Part shown: positions 11,121-23,381 of the stretch, in pieces
Numbering within the stretch: the first letter of the stretch is position 1
Layout: every line of letters begins with the position of its first letter
Source of the DNA: Branchiostoma floridae
Lineage: Eukaryota > Chordata > Leptocardii > Amphioxiformes > Branchiostomatidae
Direction of reading: 5' to 3'
Assembly (NCBI RefSeq): GCF_000003815.2
Contig: NC_049985.1
Location: 8,096,266 to 8,160,265 of the forward strand
Length of the DNA stretch: 64,000 nt
The notes under the pieces: generated by a model
What the model was told of the DNA's origin: nothing
The model's input: the letters and a program-made list of their open reading frames with translations, nothing else
Database searches by the model: none
Program-made: the position numbers and the translations under genes

Positions 11121-12774
11121 ATCGCAAAACCCACAAATAAGAGAAACAGTGGAGCGTTTCGTCTTCCTCTACTTCCAAAAAAGAACCTTCGAATTCCTTG
11201 TCTACATATAGCCGACACGAGTATTTGAACAGCCCATTGTTACTACTCAATCACTCTTCCGGTCACATCTGTTTCCTATGTGGATATTACTACTTAGCCT
11301 TGGGGCAAGAACTTGAAAAGTGATCTTTCTATGATTAAAAACCAATCAGCTAGTAAGAAGGGCATGGCACCGCGAACTTTGAACCCTCCGAACTGCCTGT
11401 GACTGGTCATCAGATACAGGTTGCTATGGAACAGTGCGAATCAGGAAGCAAGTTTCTGTGACCTTCCCTTCATTAGACGTGGTTTATGAGGTATACTGAG
11501 AAGTCGCTACTTTTGATTAAATCATAAGTTACGTCTCACCCGTCAAACACAACCTGCCTCTTCAACTGAACTTTAAAGGCCTAGGGTACCAGAATACAGA
11601 TGATATCAAAACAACGGCCTGTCCAAATCCATTGCAGAAATCATGAAGCGCCGCGCAATCATGTTGGCCACACCTCTCAGACCTCATTTTGTGAATTTTG
11701 ATGAATATCTGAATAAATAAACGTTATACAAGTAAGGAGACCTGTGGCTCAGAAACTACCACAGGCCTTGTTGATGCTCAACTTAATCCCCATGAAGGTG
11801 GCCGTTCAGCCGGGCTTTGTTACAAAATTTCCCGAGGATCCAACTTCAAGCATATTTTGGCGAAGGTTACCAGTGTCGCCAAATAGCGGCCACTCAACCA
11901 ACGGCAAATAATTTTGGAAACGGTCATATGTTTTAGGTAGCATTCACTACCTTTTGTCAGTGATACTGAGACGTTATACACGTGTCAAATCATATTGGAC
12001 CTTGAATCTATCTAGCCAAACCATAAACTGCAATCTATCAGGTTTAAAGTTGGACACTTTGTTAGTTTCTATCACGTTCAGTAAGGTTCAAAGGTCTTTG
12101 AAAGATTTAAGTTGAAAATATTGAGTTCAGTACAGTTCAAAACATCTTTCCTGAGAACACCTTGGCCATTAAATCAACAATAAACTGGCACAAATGTACA
12201 TAGACTTTTTGCAGCTGGGGAGTTCTTAAATTTGCCCAAAGCATCAGAAATAACCCGAATTTGATGCTTGCCTGCTTCAAAATTGAGTTAACAATCAATA
12301 GAAGAAATCTATTGCCGTGCTGTGAGTTTCATTCCACTGAAGGTAATGCCATCAAGTCAGGTCACTACTTAAGAAAGGTGTGGGGAGCTGTGCTGATAAT
12401 TACATTTCCCATAATTCTACGTACTGGTTATTTTAGGCAACTAATAATCCATGCCGTTCCTTTCAAATAGGTAATTGAATTTACATGTACTTATGACTGC
12501 TGCAGGCAGCTGCAAGTTGCTCAACTTAAACCTTCCCATTGCTGCCAAGAAGCATGCACAATTCCTCGGCCGGTCTCCAACTAATGACTTTGGAAATGTT
12601 GCCAGGTAAAGTTTAACTCATTCTCCAATGCAGAAGGACCAGGGTCATTATTTACTTAAGGAGTTACTATAACACAGATTCATCCGTGATGTAGGAGAAT
12701 GGGTAAACTTGAAAACTGTGCATTGAACTGCAGTCATGAAGAGTTTTATTGGGGAGTTACTTTCCTATGGTCAC

Positions 12775-12775
<1 letters not shown>

Positions 12776-12814
<39 letters not shown>
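12776..12814. repeat. (TA)n microsatellite
   Basis: About 19 perfect TA units in the interval between the carboxylesterase and WBP4. Confidence 0.97.
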
Positions 12815-12817
<3 letters not shown>

Positions 12818-13092
12818 GGAAGCACCAGTTGGTGCTGTGCCCAGACCATGGGGGAAAAAACAAGGAAAATCCTTTCTGGTGGGACTTTATGTTGTATTAA
12901 ATCTTGGCAGTTTAGGCAATGGTAGAATAAACTCTATACTTGATGAATCAGTTATTTTAAAAAGTAGCATAGGATACATGTAGTACATTACTGGCATATA
13001 CTGGAGATGTTTCAACCCCTACAAGTCTTCTCCCACACTCATCCAACCAGCATGGTAGCTGTGGCATCACATGCCAACTCCCTGTAAAGGCT

Positions 13093-13925
13093 GTCCTCAG
13101 AGCAGGTCGAGTAAGGACAGGGTGACACTTCTAGTTCCACAGTAAGGGCAGTCACTGTCCTCTTCTCACTTCTCTTCTGTGATTAATACCAGTGTGACCA
13201 GTAACACCCCTGTAAAGCTGTCCTCAGAACATTTTGTACTGATGAAGGTGACAGATGGTTGTCGAAACATTTACGGATGAATTAAAGGAAGGATGTGTAA
13301 CGAAGAAGACTGTTGAACCAAACGAAACTGTCCTCAGAGCAGGTCGAGTAAGGACAAGGTGACACTTCTAGTTCCACAGTAAGGGCAGTCACTGTCCTCT
13401 TCTCACTTCTCTTCTGTGAGTAATACCAGTGTGACCAGTAACACCCCTGTAAAGCTGTCCTCAGAACATTTTTTACTGATGAAGGTGACAGATGGTTGTC
13501 GAAACGTTTACGGATGAATTAAAGGAAGGTTGTGTAACAAAGAAGACTTTGTTGAACCTAATGAAACTATTTACGGATGTCCTCAGAGTAGGTCGAGTAA
13601 GGACAAGGTGACACTACCAGTCCTACAGCAAGGCAGTCACTGTCCTCGTCTCACTTCTCTTCTCCTCAGAGCAGATTTAGTCAGGACAGTTTGGTTTGGT
13701 TTGAATAAGAATCTCCATTTGTGACTGATGTGTCACTATTCTTCCTGGAGTCCGGGTGAATGGTACTCATTTTGACTTGAGTGAAGTGAGGAAAGTACCT
13801 TTCCCAAGGACACACGATCGGTGACATAGCAGGTTTCAAACACAGGGAACTTTTTGGGCCTGAGTCAATTGCACCACACGATCTCAGCAATAGCCTATAG
13901 CTAGGGCAGTCACTGTCCTCTTCTC
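13093..13925. repeat. Tandem repeat block, unit about 237-249 bp
   Basis: The phrase GTCCTCAGAGCAGGTCGAGT recurs at 13093 and 13330, with a diverged copy at 13579. Each is followed by a shared segment ending in CTGTCCTCTTCTCACTTCTC; a last partial unit ends near 13925. The first two units also carry CTGATGA...GTCGAAAC followed by ACGGATGAATTAAAGG. Non-coding. Confidence 0.85.
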
Positions 13926-14286
13926 ACTTCTGTCCTTGTGATTAATACCACTGTGACCAGTCAGACAGAACCACCCCACCAGCATGGGTTTGATTAGTGT
14001 CTGGCCTTAGGTGACCTTGCCACAGTATCCTCAAACACTTTCCAAGTACTAGCAGCAACAGACAGGGAGACAGGGCAGTAAAAAATAACTCAGCAACATG
14101 CAGAAAACAAACATAAACATATTATTTCACATGTGAGAAAATTAAAGCAAAATATGATACATGCACATAACATGTTATTAAAAGTGATTCACAAATTGAG
14201 TCAGTTACGCAGTTTTTCGAGCTTTATATATTCCAGCAAAATGATTGAAAAAAACTTACAACCATTTAATGACATTTCTTTATGTT

Positions 14287-14292
14287 TTTATT
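14287..14292 (-). terminator. Candidate polyadenylation signal of WBP4
   Basis: AATAAA read on the minus strand, about 400 nt downstream of the WBP4 stop codon at 14695-14697. Confidence 0.4.
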
Positions 14293-14694
14293 CACTTAAT
14301 ATCTACATACAACTAGATAAAAATTCATTTTGTTTGTATGAGTGTGACAATAACATGAATACATAGCAGTCAATGTGGAAAGTAATTAATTGGTTTCTAC
14401 ATCTTAGTTCAACACAAAATAAAACAGTCACAGACACTTAACTTAAGCCAGTCCTGACCATTTGGATTCTTCAGTAATCCTTGATCCTGAATATACATTA
14501 GTTTCCTTGCTGTCAGCTACCTTTGAACTTTGTTAATGGGAACAGGCCCAAATGGAAGAATACATTCCTTATGTTCGTGACAAACATTGCAAGAACAGGT
14601 CAGTCGGAAAGTGAGGAATCTGGGGATGATTTTGAAGTCTACAGCAGCCAAATGTTTGAAGACAACCCTTTCTAATTGTAGTGTACACCCAGGT

Positions 14695-17600
14695 CTAGTC
14701 TTCATCGTCCCTTCTCCTGATGCTACGATTGGCCCTCACTTTCTTCTTCTTAAATCCGACTGGCTCTTCGCTAGAAAATACACCAGAGCTCAGCGAGGTG
14801 ACTGTTTTTTCCTTGAACTTGACTCTTACTGGCTCCTGTGTGAACTGTGGCGTGGGGTCAGGCTTCAGGTCGGCAGCACCACAGGGCAGCTGCAGGTCTA
14901 TGTTTTGGCTGTAAGAACAGTATGGAATATTGTGAATATCATTTATACCACAGGCATAATTATAAGACAAGTACATATGTTAAAGCAGAGTAATTCAGCA
15001 GTTAAAGCACATTTTACACACTAGTGAAGGATCCTTTACATTCCTTTTGATACAAAAGAGGAATAAAACTGACCATATATTGTTTCAATTGTCTTGTAAT
15101 GTTTCAATCCTGCAAGATGCCAATCTGCAGATGCTAGAAACATCTGTATACCAGGAGTGTTTAGCACTAAAACGTTGCTGAACAATGTTGCAATTAGTCA
15201 CAATAGCTAAATCAGAGTCTGACCTGGTCTTCTGTACTGTTGTCCATGCACCATATGCAGACTTTCTCTTCAGTGATCTTTTTTCTGTCTTTTCTTCTTT
15301 CACTCCTTCCTCAACTTCTTCATTCTTCTCCACTTTCTCCTAAGGACCATGAGAGGGGAAAACAACATCAGGCCATTTAAGTACAGGGATTTTTCTAAAG
15401 AGGGAACAAGGCACTGCACTCTGACTATGGACCCCCTTCCTCAACAGAACAGATTCTCTGACAAGCATAAAATTCAGATTGACAAGGAATGCTATCAGGT
15501 CACATGAGGCCACCTACTTCAACTGTGACCTGCTGACAGTATCAATTGACCTTGAGAAGCCTGAGAATACCTTTTTTTAACTCAAAGTCCTCTAAAACAC
15601 ATTAAGATAGTCAGCATCATCCCCCTGCTGCGTCACTTTGCTACCTCCAGAACCTATGCATTTTTTTACTAGAAAAACCCCTGGTGATAGATACTTGACT
15701 GCAATGTGCACATGTAATCGTATGATGTACTAGTACATCCCATGTAACAAGCATTTTGCTGGCCTACTAAAGTATGACCTTGTCTATAACTGAACAAGTC
15801 TCATGGTTCATTTGAGCTAAACCAATAAGCTTTCACTCACTTCTGGGGTTTCCTCTTTTCCCTCTTCTTTCTCTCCGTCCTTTCTCTTGACTTTTTTAGA
15901 TGACTCCTCTGCTGAATTTCCGGACGTGAAGTCAGATGGCTTTTCCCATTGAGATTCTTTCCACACATATGAAATAGTGGTAAAAAACTTCTGTGAAACT
16001 GTGATCAATGCCCTGAACTATTACATATTATTGATGTTGACTGGGCTATTCAGAGTAAGGAAATAACATCTCAAACAAGCTACCAAAAACAGCACCTTAT
16101 GAAACACAAATACCTTCTTGTACCTAGTAGTACTGGTAGTGCAACATTCCTGACATGTAGTGTATGCTGCTGTGTATTGTAACTACAAATGTATTTTCAA
16201 ACTGGCAAATAGCATTTCCATACCTCCTGTAACAGTGTTGGAGTAGTATGTGTGTCCCTCAGGGCTGGTCCGCTCGACCCATGGACAGCTCTCAGCATCT
16301 TCCTATAAACACGACCAAAACAACTTAAGGGACATTCACAACTAAAAAGTTACAAGTTTTTTTTTTCCTTCCCCCCACACATTGTGATTAAGAAGTACAT
16401 GTACTAACATTTGTGTGGTTCCAGACATTCAACTGTACAATGTACAAAATACAAAGCACCCTTTAGTTTTCTCCCTTCCCCTGCACTCTTACATTGTGAT
16501 AAAGAAGTATTGATATGTATGCGGTTCCAGACAGTAATATGTACATTTTCTAACCTGACTAGAGCTTGTAGATGCCTTTTCATCTTGCTCCTTTTCATCC
16601 TTATCCTGACTTCTGTTTTCCTGTGATTTCGCTTCTTTGGGGGTAGTGGTGAAGTTGGCTGGCTTTTCCCACTGTGATTCTTAACGATACAAAAGTAATG
16701 ATAATGCATATTACATGGAAACAATCTTTGTGTATGAGTCACACTCATCTATTCCCCCCCATCTTAACTCTGATAAGTTGCTGCATCAATCTGTACATTT
16801 GTCATCCATCTGGACTCTGTGGACAAATGTTAAGCTACAGCTGCTTGAAAATTTGTTTGAACAATGCATGAACCTTTACAAAATTTCATGATAAATAAAC
16901 AAAGGAGAACAGTCTTTGCCAAACTTGGGAAGTGAGTGACAGGAATTGAGGTAGAGGATTGACATCTCCTGAATGCTACACCATTACCTCCAGTCTCTGT
17001 GTTGTAGTAGTACACATGTCCTTCTGCACTGGTTCCCTCTACCCACGGACACCCGGCGTTCTCTGACTGTAAAAACAAGGAAGATGACAAACTGTTGAGA
17101 GAGATACAGTAACTGTTTGCCTCATTATTGCACAGCATTGTGCTTTGGGAGGATATTGAGAATGAAATAAATACAACTTACAAGGTGAAATAGAACCAAA
17201 TAAAAATGATTAGTGGATAGCTCAGTACTGTTGAAACATCCCTACATCCCTATGCTTCTAGATATGAAAAAAATATGATTCCAGAGGGAAGAGAAACTTG
17301 TCAGTTAAGAGTCTATAAAACCTAAAGCTTCATACCTCACTAGTTTTCTCTGTTGCTTTTGCTGCTGTTTTCTTCTCTGAAACCACAGTTTTGGCTGCTT
17401 CCTCTGTTTCTACACTGGATGGTAATTCCCACTGGGATTCTTTGAAGCAAATCAAACATTAAGAAGTTAACACCAACAACAAACTGTAGATATACTGTAA
17501 TGCATATAAGTTTGCAGTGATTTAATTTCATGCATCAATCATGGTAAAGAGAAAATGGAGTGTTCGTAGTGGATTAGTAAGACAAGTCTAGTAGTGTCCT

Positions 17601-20600
17601 TACCTCCTGTAACAGTGTTATAATAGTAGGTGTATCCTTCTGGACTAGTGCTCTCAACCCATGGACCACTGTCCCCTTCTCCCTACACAAAGTGAAAAGA
17701 AGTTTACATCTGTACCATTTTTGAATGTTCAAACAATATGAGCTTGACTAACCTTGACACAAATTTGTATGACTTTCAATGAAAATGCCAAAACTATCAT
17801 AATATATTCCTCTTCCATTTTATTTCATCTATTTCACCAGGAAATACATATCCCTTGCTGGTGTTTTTCAAAGATTCCTGGTAAATATTTACCATAAACA
17901 TAACTCAATACCATTGATACACTAGACAAGCACATGCAAGGCAAATGCAAAGGAGGGCAACATTTGAGTCATACAGGTTCACAGCTAGTTGTTTCCATTT
18001 GACATGTACAATATTTAATTTGAGCCAAACCATTGAACAGAAGTTGTAGCAATTTGCCAGGGACCTTAGCAGGTAAACTAATCCTACATGACAGAACGAC
18101 TAACAGTTCAGGTCTCACAACTAAAGCCTTCATGCACTGGCACAACTTTCTACTGTTTTTCTCCAGGTTGTCATTATGAATCCATTACACTGGGAAACCA
18201 AACTGATTTGTGCTGGCATGGGAAGGGTTTGCTACCGTTCCCCTGCCACAAGCACCCCACAATTGACAACTGTGCGACGATCCAGCTGCCTCCCGCAGTC
18301 TGGCACGTGATATTGGAGGCCAGCTAGGTTGCTGGGAGGGTGTAAGTTGCAGGGGCGCGTGTGGCGGGAGATCGGTAGCGAGCTCTTCCCACGCCAGCTT
18401 GAATCAGGGTATGAATCCATCAACCCCTTCAAACAAACACCAGACGCTAGGAAGTATGCCAGAACTGTGCGATGAACTCAAAATACCTTTGTCCTACATC
18501 TACATCTATATCTACATCTACATTGCTACTACCCCCAGATAACCCCATCAGGGGCAAAGTAGGGGGGAGCTGAGGTCCCGGGCTAAGGCGTACAAACCTC
18601 CAGCCTGGCACAGAAGGACCCAACTGTGGGGGCTGTCACTACGGAGCGTATCATGTTCTCAAACTAGTCAAAGTAATATGTTATACATGCACCACTGGCT
18701 AGTAATCATTCACTTCAAAAGGTACTATAAATGCCTTTATGTTTGAACTAATTCAATTTCATGGTAAGAAGAAAGTGGAGCATTTTCCGGTGGTCTTAAG
18801 TTTGCAATAGCGCATAATGTAAGTATAATGTACATAATGAGAGTGTGATTGTACAACACAGTTAGCATTGGTGGTAGATGGGGTGAAGGGCAATTATTGT
18901 AACAGCTACATGGAGCACAAAACCTTCAACATTGTCCTGTCAACCATGTGAGATGAATACAGTTCTTTTCATGGGTGTCACTCTGGTCAGCTGGACACAC
19001 ATTGCAAACATACACCAATTATTATTGCTACATCGACTGTTGGCTTCACTCAAGTGTACATATCTCACAAAAAATCTTTCTAACTTTGTCACTCTTGACT
19101 AAGCACATCTAACTATGGCCTTTTTATAGTACCTTATATGTTGATTACATCAATTACATTGAAGGTAAATGCTCCAGATTATTTGCTGTTCAATAGGCAA
19201 TTGATATGTTTCAATCATGGCTAATTTGCTGCACTGAAGGCCTATGTACTGCAGAAAACACAGTCAGGTGAACAAAATATTCACAGCTAGTTCTTTCCAT
19301 TTGACCTGGGAGGGAAGTGTGCATATTTCAATACGTCCTCACATCACAATAAAGTCATATCCATACATTGTGAATATTGCTGTGAAGTGTAATATGGTAT
19401 GTTCAACTCATACTATAGAAAAATGACCAAATACAGTGAATTATCTTTTACAATATATCCCTTTAATACACTGTACAGTCAAACCTGTCTATAGCGGCCA
19501 CTCAAGGGACTGGTCAAAATTGGCCACTATAGAGAGGTGGCCACTATAGAGAATATGCTAATTAATTGACCACAAGCAATAAGTTACACATGGTTTTAGT
19601 ACCCACTGATCTTTATTCACACAATACAGTACTGTACATGTACTGCAATGATTTTACACTATATGTATTAAGAAAACAAAAGCTTTAAAAAGTTTTAAAT
19701 GTTCTACAGTTCACATTGTCTGAAGAGACCGGTATCGTCATATTTCTTTGATCTTTCGTCTTGTATCCTTTGATACTTCGCCATCCGCGTGTTCCCGCTC
19801 GTGTTCACACGTCAGATTCGCCCATTATGCTAATTTGTTACTTACAAGAAAAGTCTCGTCATTTTAGACTTAATAAATGTAAGAATAAAATCCACCATAG
19901 TCTGAAGTTCATATCATTTTGTCTTTGTAACAATTTATTTAGAAAGTTTTTGTGATGTAAATTAACCTAAGCGATAGTGTATTAAAACGTAACTTTAACA
20001 CAATTTACCTCCGTAATATTGGTGTCGTCTATTGACCTTATATGACCTCGTTTGCCAGCAGGTATGGGTAGCGCCAGTTTACGAAGTTTTGTTTTGAAAA
20101 TAAATCAAAGAGGTTTTAAATCCGGCGTAGGGTGACGCTACGGCCGCTGTATTTGGCCGAACGTATGCCGAAACATAGATCAGAGGTCCGTGTGGCCGTA
20201 ATCGGCAGTGTTTTTGTACCTGCGGGACCGGAAATCGTGTGGCCGTGGCCGCATTGGACAGGTGGCCGCTAAGCCTATTTCTTAATCATTACGAATCCAA
20301 GGGACCGACAAAAAGTGGCCACTATGGGCAGGTGGCCGGTATGCAAAGGTGGCCGCTAATACAGGTTTGACTGTATGTGTAACAACCATCATACATACCT
20401 CAGGCTGACTGGAATTCTCTTCCACCTTCTTACCAGGCACTGCCCAGCTGGAAACTACACAAAAGAACATCATCTTCAGATCATCATGTATAATTCACTT
20501 GTATGACACATATTCATAATATTCACAGATTTACTACAATTAATTTTAGGAGTGTGCAGATATACCTAATATATGCATGAAAAAGATATTGCCTTTAAAC

Positions 20601-23087
20601 CTATTTTCTGTCCCATTTGGTGCGACTATTTCCACTCCATTTGGTTCCATTTAGGATTTTCAGTTGTCTGAAAGGGAGGATTCTTCCAGTTCACTGCCTG
20701 TCTCCCTGACTAGAGCTCTAAAGTGGTTTGTTGAGATGTAACGTTACCTACAGCGTACCTGTATCTATGTTAACGCTGGGAGGCCGGTGGATAGTGGTTT
20801 GTTGAGATGTAACGTTACCTACAGCGTACCTGTATCTATGTTAACGCTGGGAGGCCGGTGGATAGGAGCCTTGATGCCATACTGACTGGCCAGGGAAGGG
20901 TCACTGGCGATGTCCTTGGCAGCAGCCTTTAGAGCAGCCTTCAAACAGATAAGAAGTCAGTCAGAGATAGCAGACTTCACCCCCTTTGGTAGAACACACA
21001 TACAGACATAGCCTGGATGCCAGACAATATCCTTGGGGACATGTTGGCCCTAGAGCTAAGGAGTTGGATTGTGCAGACCCTAGGAACAGTCTGGCATCCA
21101 GGCTAATACAGACACTGCAAAGCAGAATCACAGACATATGCACACACAGACAAGCCAAAAACAAAACTTTAATCTCTGAGGGCAAAGTAGAAGTAGAACG
21201 AATCAAAATTGAATCCTCTTCTTTCCAAAATTGTAAAGGCAAGTTTGGAACTTTGGTTTATCCATAAGTTTAGACAGACTTTTCATTGTCAGCGTTGAAT
21301 AATATCGCAAAATTAATTGTGTTATGTTGTATTTCTACACAATGTGTTTCAGCACCAACCACATCTGAAAGTGAAATATTAAAAAAAAAACAATGATTCT
21401 TTTTCCTTATTCTTTAGATTCCTGGCATAAGTGTTGCATTACAGTGAGGAAGCAGGAAAAGGCACTTTGTTGAATAAAAAAAAAAAAAAAAAAAAAAAAA
21501 AACAGAGATGATGCCTTACTGCCTCCATCTGCTGAAGGAAGTCCTTGTTCTCCTGCTGGACTTTCCAGTGCTCCTCACTCTTCTCTCGTACCTGCACAGA
21601 AATAATTGTGAATAAGTCAGAATAAAAACTGCAACAAAGTGTAGACAATTACTGTGCATTCATTTATTGTGCAGGGATGTGATTTTATAGTAGGAGGGGA
21701 GAGGAAGTTTTTGCCGTGTTTTACTTTTGCAGTTGAAAAAAACCATATATTACAATAGAGATACAATATCAATGGACAGGCATATTTGCAATGATTTTGT
21801 AGTAGAGACTTTAGATTAAAAATAAAATCACTGTGAACATTTCCAAATTTACAGTACTAGTATTCTGCACCAGCAGAACTTTGTGGACTGGATGGTATAA
21901 TATCTAAGCAGTATGGGGCTGGATATTGCTAGCCTCATTATAGAAATCTGCTTGGAAATTAGGGAGCTGTACAACAACAACGTTGCGGTAAGAAATTACA
22001 ATACTGAAAGTTAACTAATAAAATATGTAGGTAAATAAACAATTATAGCATGTATACATGAAAATAGCATACCTCCTTAATCCTGCGCTCCACATTTTCT
22101 TTATGTCTCTTTCCTTTCTCATGGAAGTCTCTGCTCTATTAGGGGGAGAAAGTAATTAGAGTGACTATTTTAAGGGGTAGAGGTATTATAATTAACCCCT
22201 AGAAATAAAATTTCTTTAATATAGAAGGATATTGTAACAAGGGCAGATGAGCCGCATGACTCATAGTGATGCATTGTGAAAAAAAGACTTACTGACAGGA
22301 TGCACAGGAATACCTTTGAATCAGTAAACATTCAATCAAAGTTTTGGTACATGGCTTAAGGGGTCACTTTGCCCACACTGTAGGAACCTTTTGGCTTATC
22401 AGGGCTCGAAATACTGGGTGCATGTGCACCCAGGTGCACCCAAAATTGAAGCTGTGCACCCAGTTATTTTCTGTGGGTGCACAGGATGCACCCAAATATT
22501 TTCTTACGTTTATGTATGCAAAGATATCAAAGTATAAGTTACTAGTATACATCATATTCATGACATCTAGGTGTTAGAAAGGTAATAAAAATGTCTGTTA
22601 TGGTACTTGTTTAAGAATTCGATAGCTTGTAGCTAAGTTTTGCCATTAGGTTGTACTTCAATTTAAGTGGTGCACCCAAAAAATTTTCGGTGCACCCAAT
22701 TTTTTAAGCTGGGTGCACCAGTGCACCTAATCCCAAAAATGAATTTCGAGCCCTGCTTATCATTATTATTATCGGTTATGGTGTTGGTTCAGCAAGCTGG
22801 CGAGTCTGGGTTTAAATCCTGGCAGGTAGAGGACTGTTTCTACTCGCCTCTCTAGTGTTTCATAAGGACAACTGCCTGGGGAGGGGGGTAACGTTACTTA
22901 CAGGTTTGTTGTCAGCTATCCAACACTTGCAAAACTCACAGAAGTGTCTCGGTTGCGACTTCCAATAATCAGCCCTGGGTGAAAAAATGAGACACTTTGA
23001 TGAGTCACAATGAAACAACATACTTTGGCAAACAGAAAAAGCACACAGAGCGATAAACGATGATCTAACTTTACCAAAAACGTACAT
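14695..23087 (-). CDS. WBP4: WW domain-binding protein 4 (WBP4/FBP21), three WW domains
   Basis: Spliceosome-associated protein; in human it sits in pre-catalytic spliceosomes, and its WW domains bind proline-rich splicing factors. Exons (minus): 23087-23086, 22974-22902, 22135-22073, 21591-21520, 20938-20830, 20454-20399, 17682-17604, 17439-17336, 17066-16988, 16679-16555, 16302-16224, 15956-15841, 15339-15224, 14908-14695; 1287 nt, 428 aa. The start is inferred: only AT lies in exon 1, before a GTACGT donor, and G opens exon 2, giving MADYWKSQP as in human. Matrin-type zinc finger: C13, C16, H30, H36. WW1 (W133, W155, P158), WW2 (W194, W216, P219) and WW3 (W262, W284, P287) are each split by an intron at the same point. 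WW3 has YYS where the others have YYY. The C-terminus keeps the family motifs YGAW and KFKEKTVTSL. Human WBP4 has two WW domains. It shares a short promoter region with CCDC43. Confidence 0.95.
18213..18397. repeat. Foldback element in WBP4 intron
   Basis: CTGGCATGGGAAGGGTTTGC, followed by TACCG, is mirrored by CGGTAGCGAGCTCTTCCCAC, followed by GCCAG. The arms are about 40 nt with several mismatches. Non-coding. Confidence 0.65.
19476..20373. mobile_element. Non-autonomous pogo/Tigger-like DNA transposon
   Basis: About 898 bp, starting CAGTCAAACCTGTCTATAGC and ending in the inverted copy (GCCGCTAATACAGGTTTGAC, then TG). Each side is flanked by TA, the target-site duplication expected for Tc1/mariner/pogo elements. 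GTGGCCACTATAGAGA-like phrases repeat inside both ends. I see no transposase frame, so this is a deletion derivative or MITE, inserted in the WBP4 intron just upstream of the first WW exon. Confidence 0.8.
20723..20864. repeat. 71-bp tandem duplication spanning a WBP4 splice donor
   Basis: Two identical 71-bp units (20723-20793 and 20794-20864). Each contains, on the minus strand, the last part of the WBP4 exon (encoding IHRPPSVNIDT), its GTACGC donor and following intron sequence. The exon-proximal copy supplies the donor at 20829-20828, which keeps the reading frame; the distal copy is a duplicate donor in the intron. Confidence 0.95.
21009..21105. repeat. Foldback element with TAGCCTGGATGCCAGAC ends
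   Basis: TAGCCTGGATGCCAGAC and the exact inverted copy GTCTGGCATCCAGGCTA bound 97 bp in a WBP4 intron. The outer TAGCCT matches the foldback elements at 4347 and 10256. Confidence 0.85.
21476..21502. repeat. Poly-A run
   Basis: About 27 A residues interrupted by nothing obvious, 18 bp downstream of the WBP4 exon at 21520-21591 in minus-strand terms. As T on the transcribed strand it is an intronic poly-T, or it may be a retroelement tail remnant. Confidence 0.9.
22401..22754. mobile_element. hAT-like foldback element (AGGGCTCGAAAT termini)
   Basis: The ends are AGGGCTCGAAAT and ATTTCGAGCCCT, with GCTTATC repeated directly on both sides as a 7-nt candidate target-site duplication (hAT elements make 8 bp). 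Internal GTGCACC/GGTGCAC motifs recur in both orientations, so much of the 354 bp can fold back. No transposase. It lies in WBP4 intron 2. Confidence 0.8.
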
Positions 23088-23381
23088 TTTCTTTACAAAA
23101 ACCTACACAGCATGTATCTGTCAGGTAACTAATTTTTCTGAAACATATCGGGGTGACTTAGAAAGTAAATCAATTGTGCCTGGTAAAAATGTCCCTAAAA
23201 TGGCGAATCATGTATAGCTATTCAATTTGCATTAGTTTTGTACCATTTTAAACCGTAGAATTTTATTTTTTGTGTTGTTAACTTGTTGTATAGGGCATAT
23301 TACTGCTATTTTCTGGTAAGCAAATTGAAAGGCAGTAAAATTGTTACCAAAGGCGCCCAAAAGTATGAATTAATTTCCAAG
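23088..23381. promoter_or_regulatory. Shared divergent promoter region of WBP4 and CCDC43
   Basis: Only 294 bp separate the inferred WBP4 start codon (23087, minus) from the CCDC43 start codon (23382, plus). The two genes must therefore share promoter sequence. CCAAGATGGCGGC at the CCDC43 start matches the YY1 consensus that often overlaps start codons of broadly expressed TATA-less genes. No TATA box is evident. Confidence 0.6.

Larger units (their letters stand above)
10930..14694. other. Gene-free interval between convergent carboxylesterase and WBP4
   Basis: Holds the presumed 3' UTRs of the two convergent genes, a (TA)n tract at 12776-12814 and a tandem repeat block at 13093-13925. No further exon is supported. 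A 69-codon frame at 12261-12470 shows no family resemblance. Confidence 0.55.

Noticed and set aside
22770-22850. Possible tRNA-derived SINE (GGTTTAAATCC-like B box)
   Set aside because: Only a B-box-like phrase is visible; no convincing A box, cloverleaf or poly-A tail.
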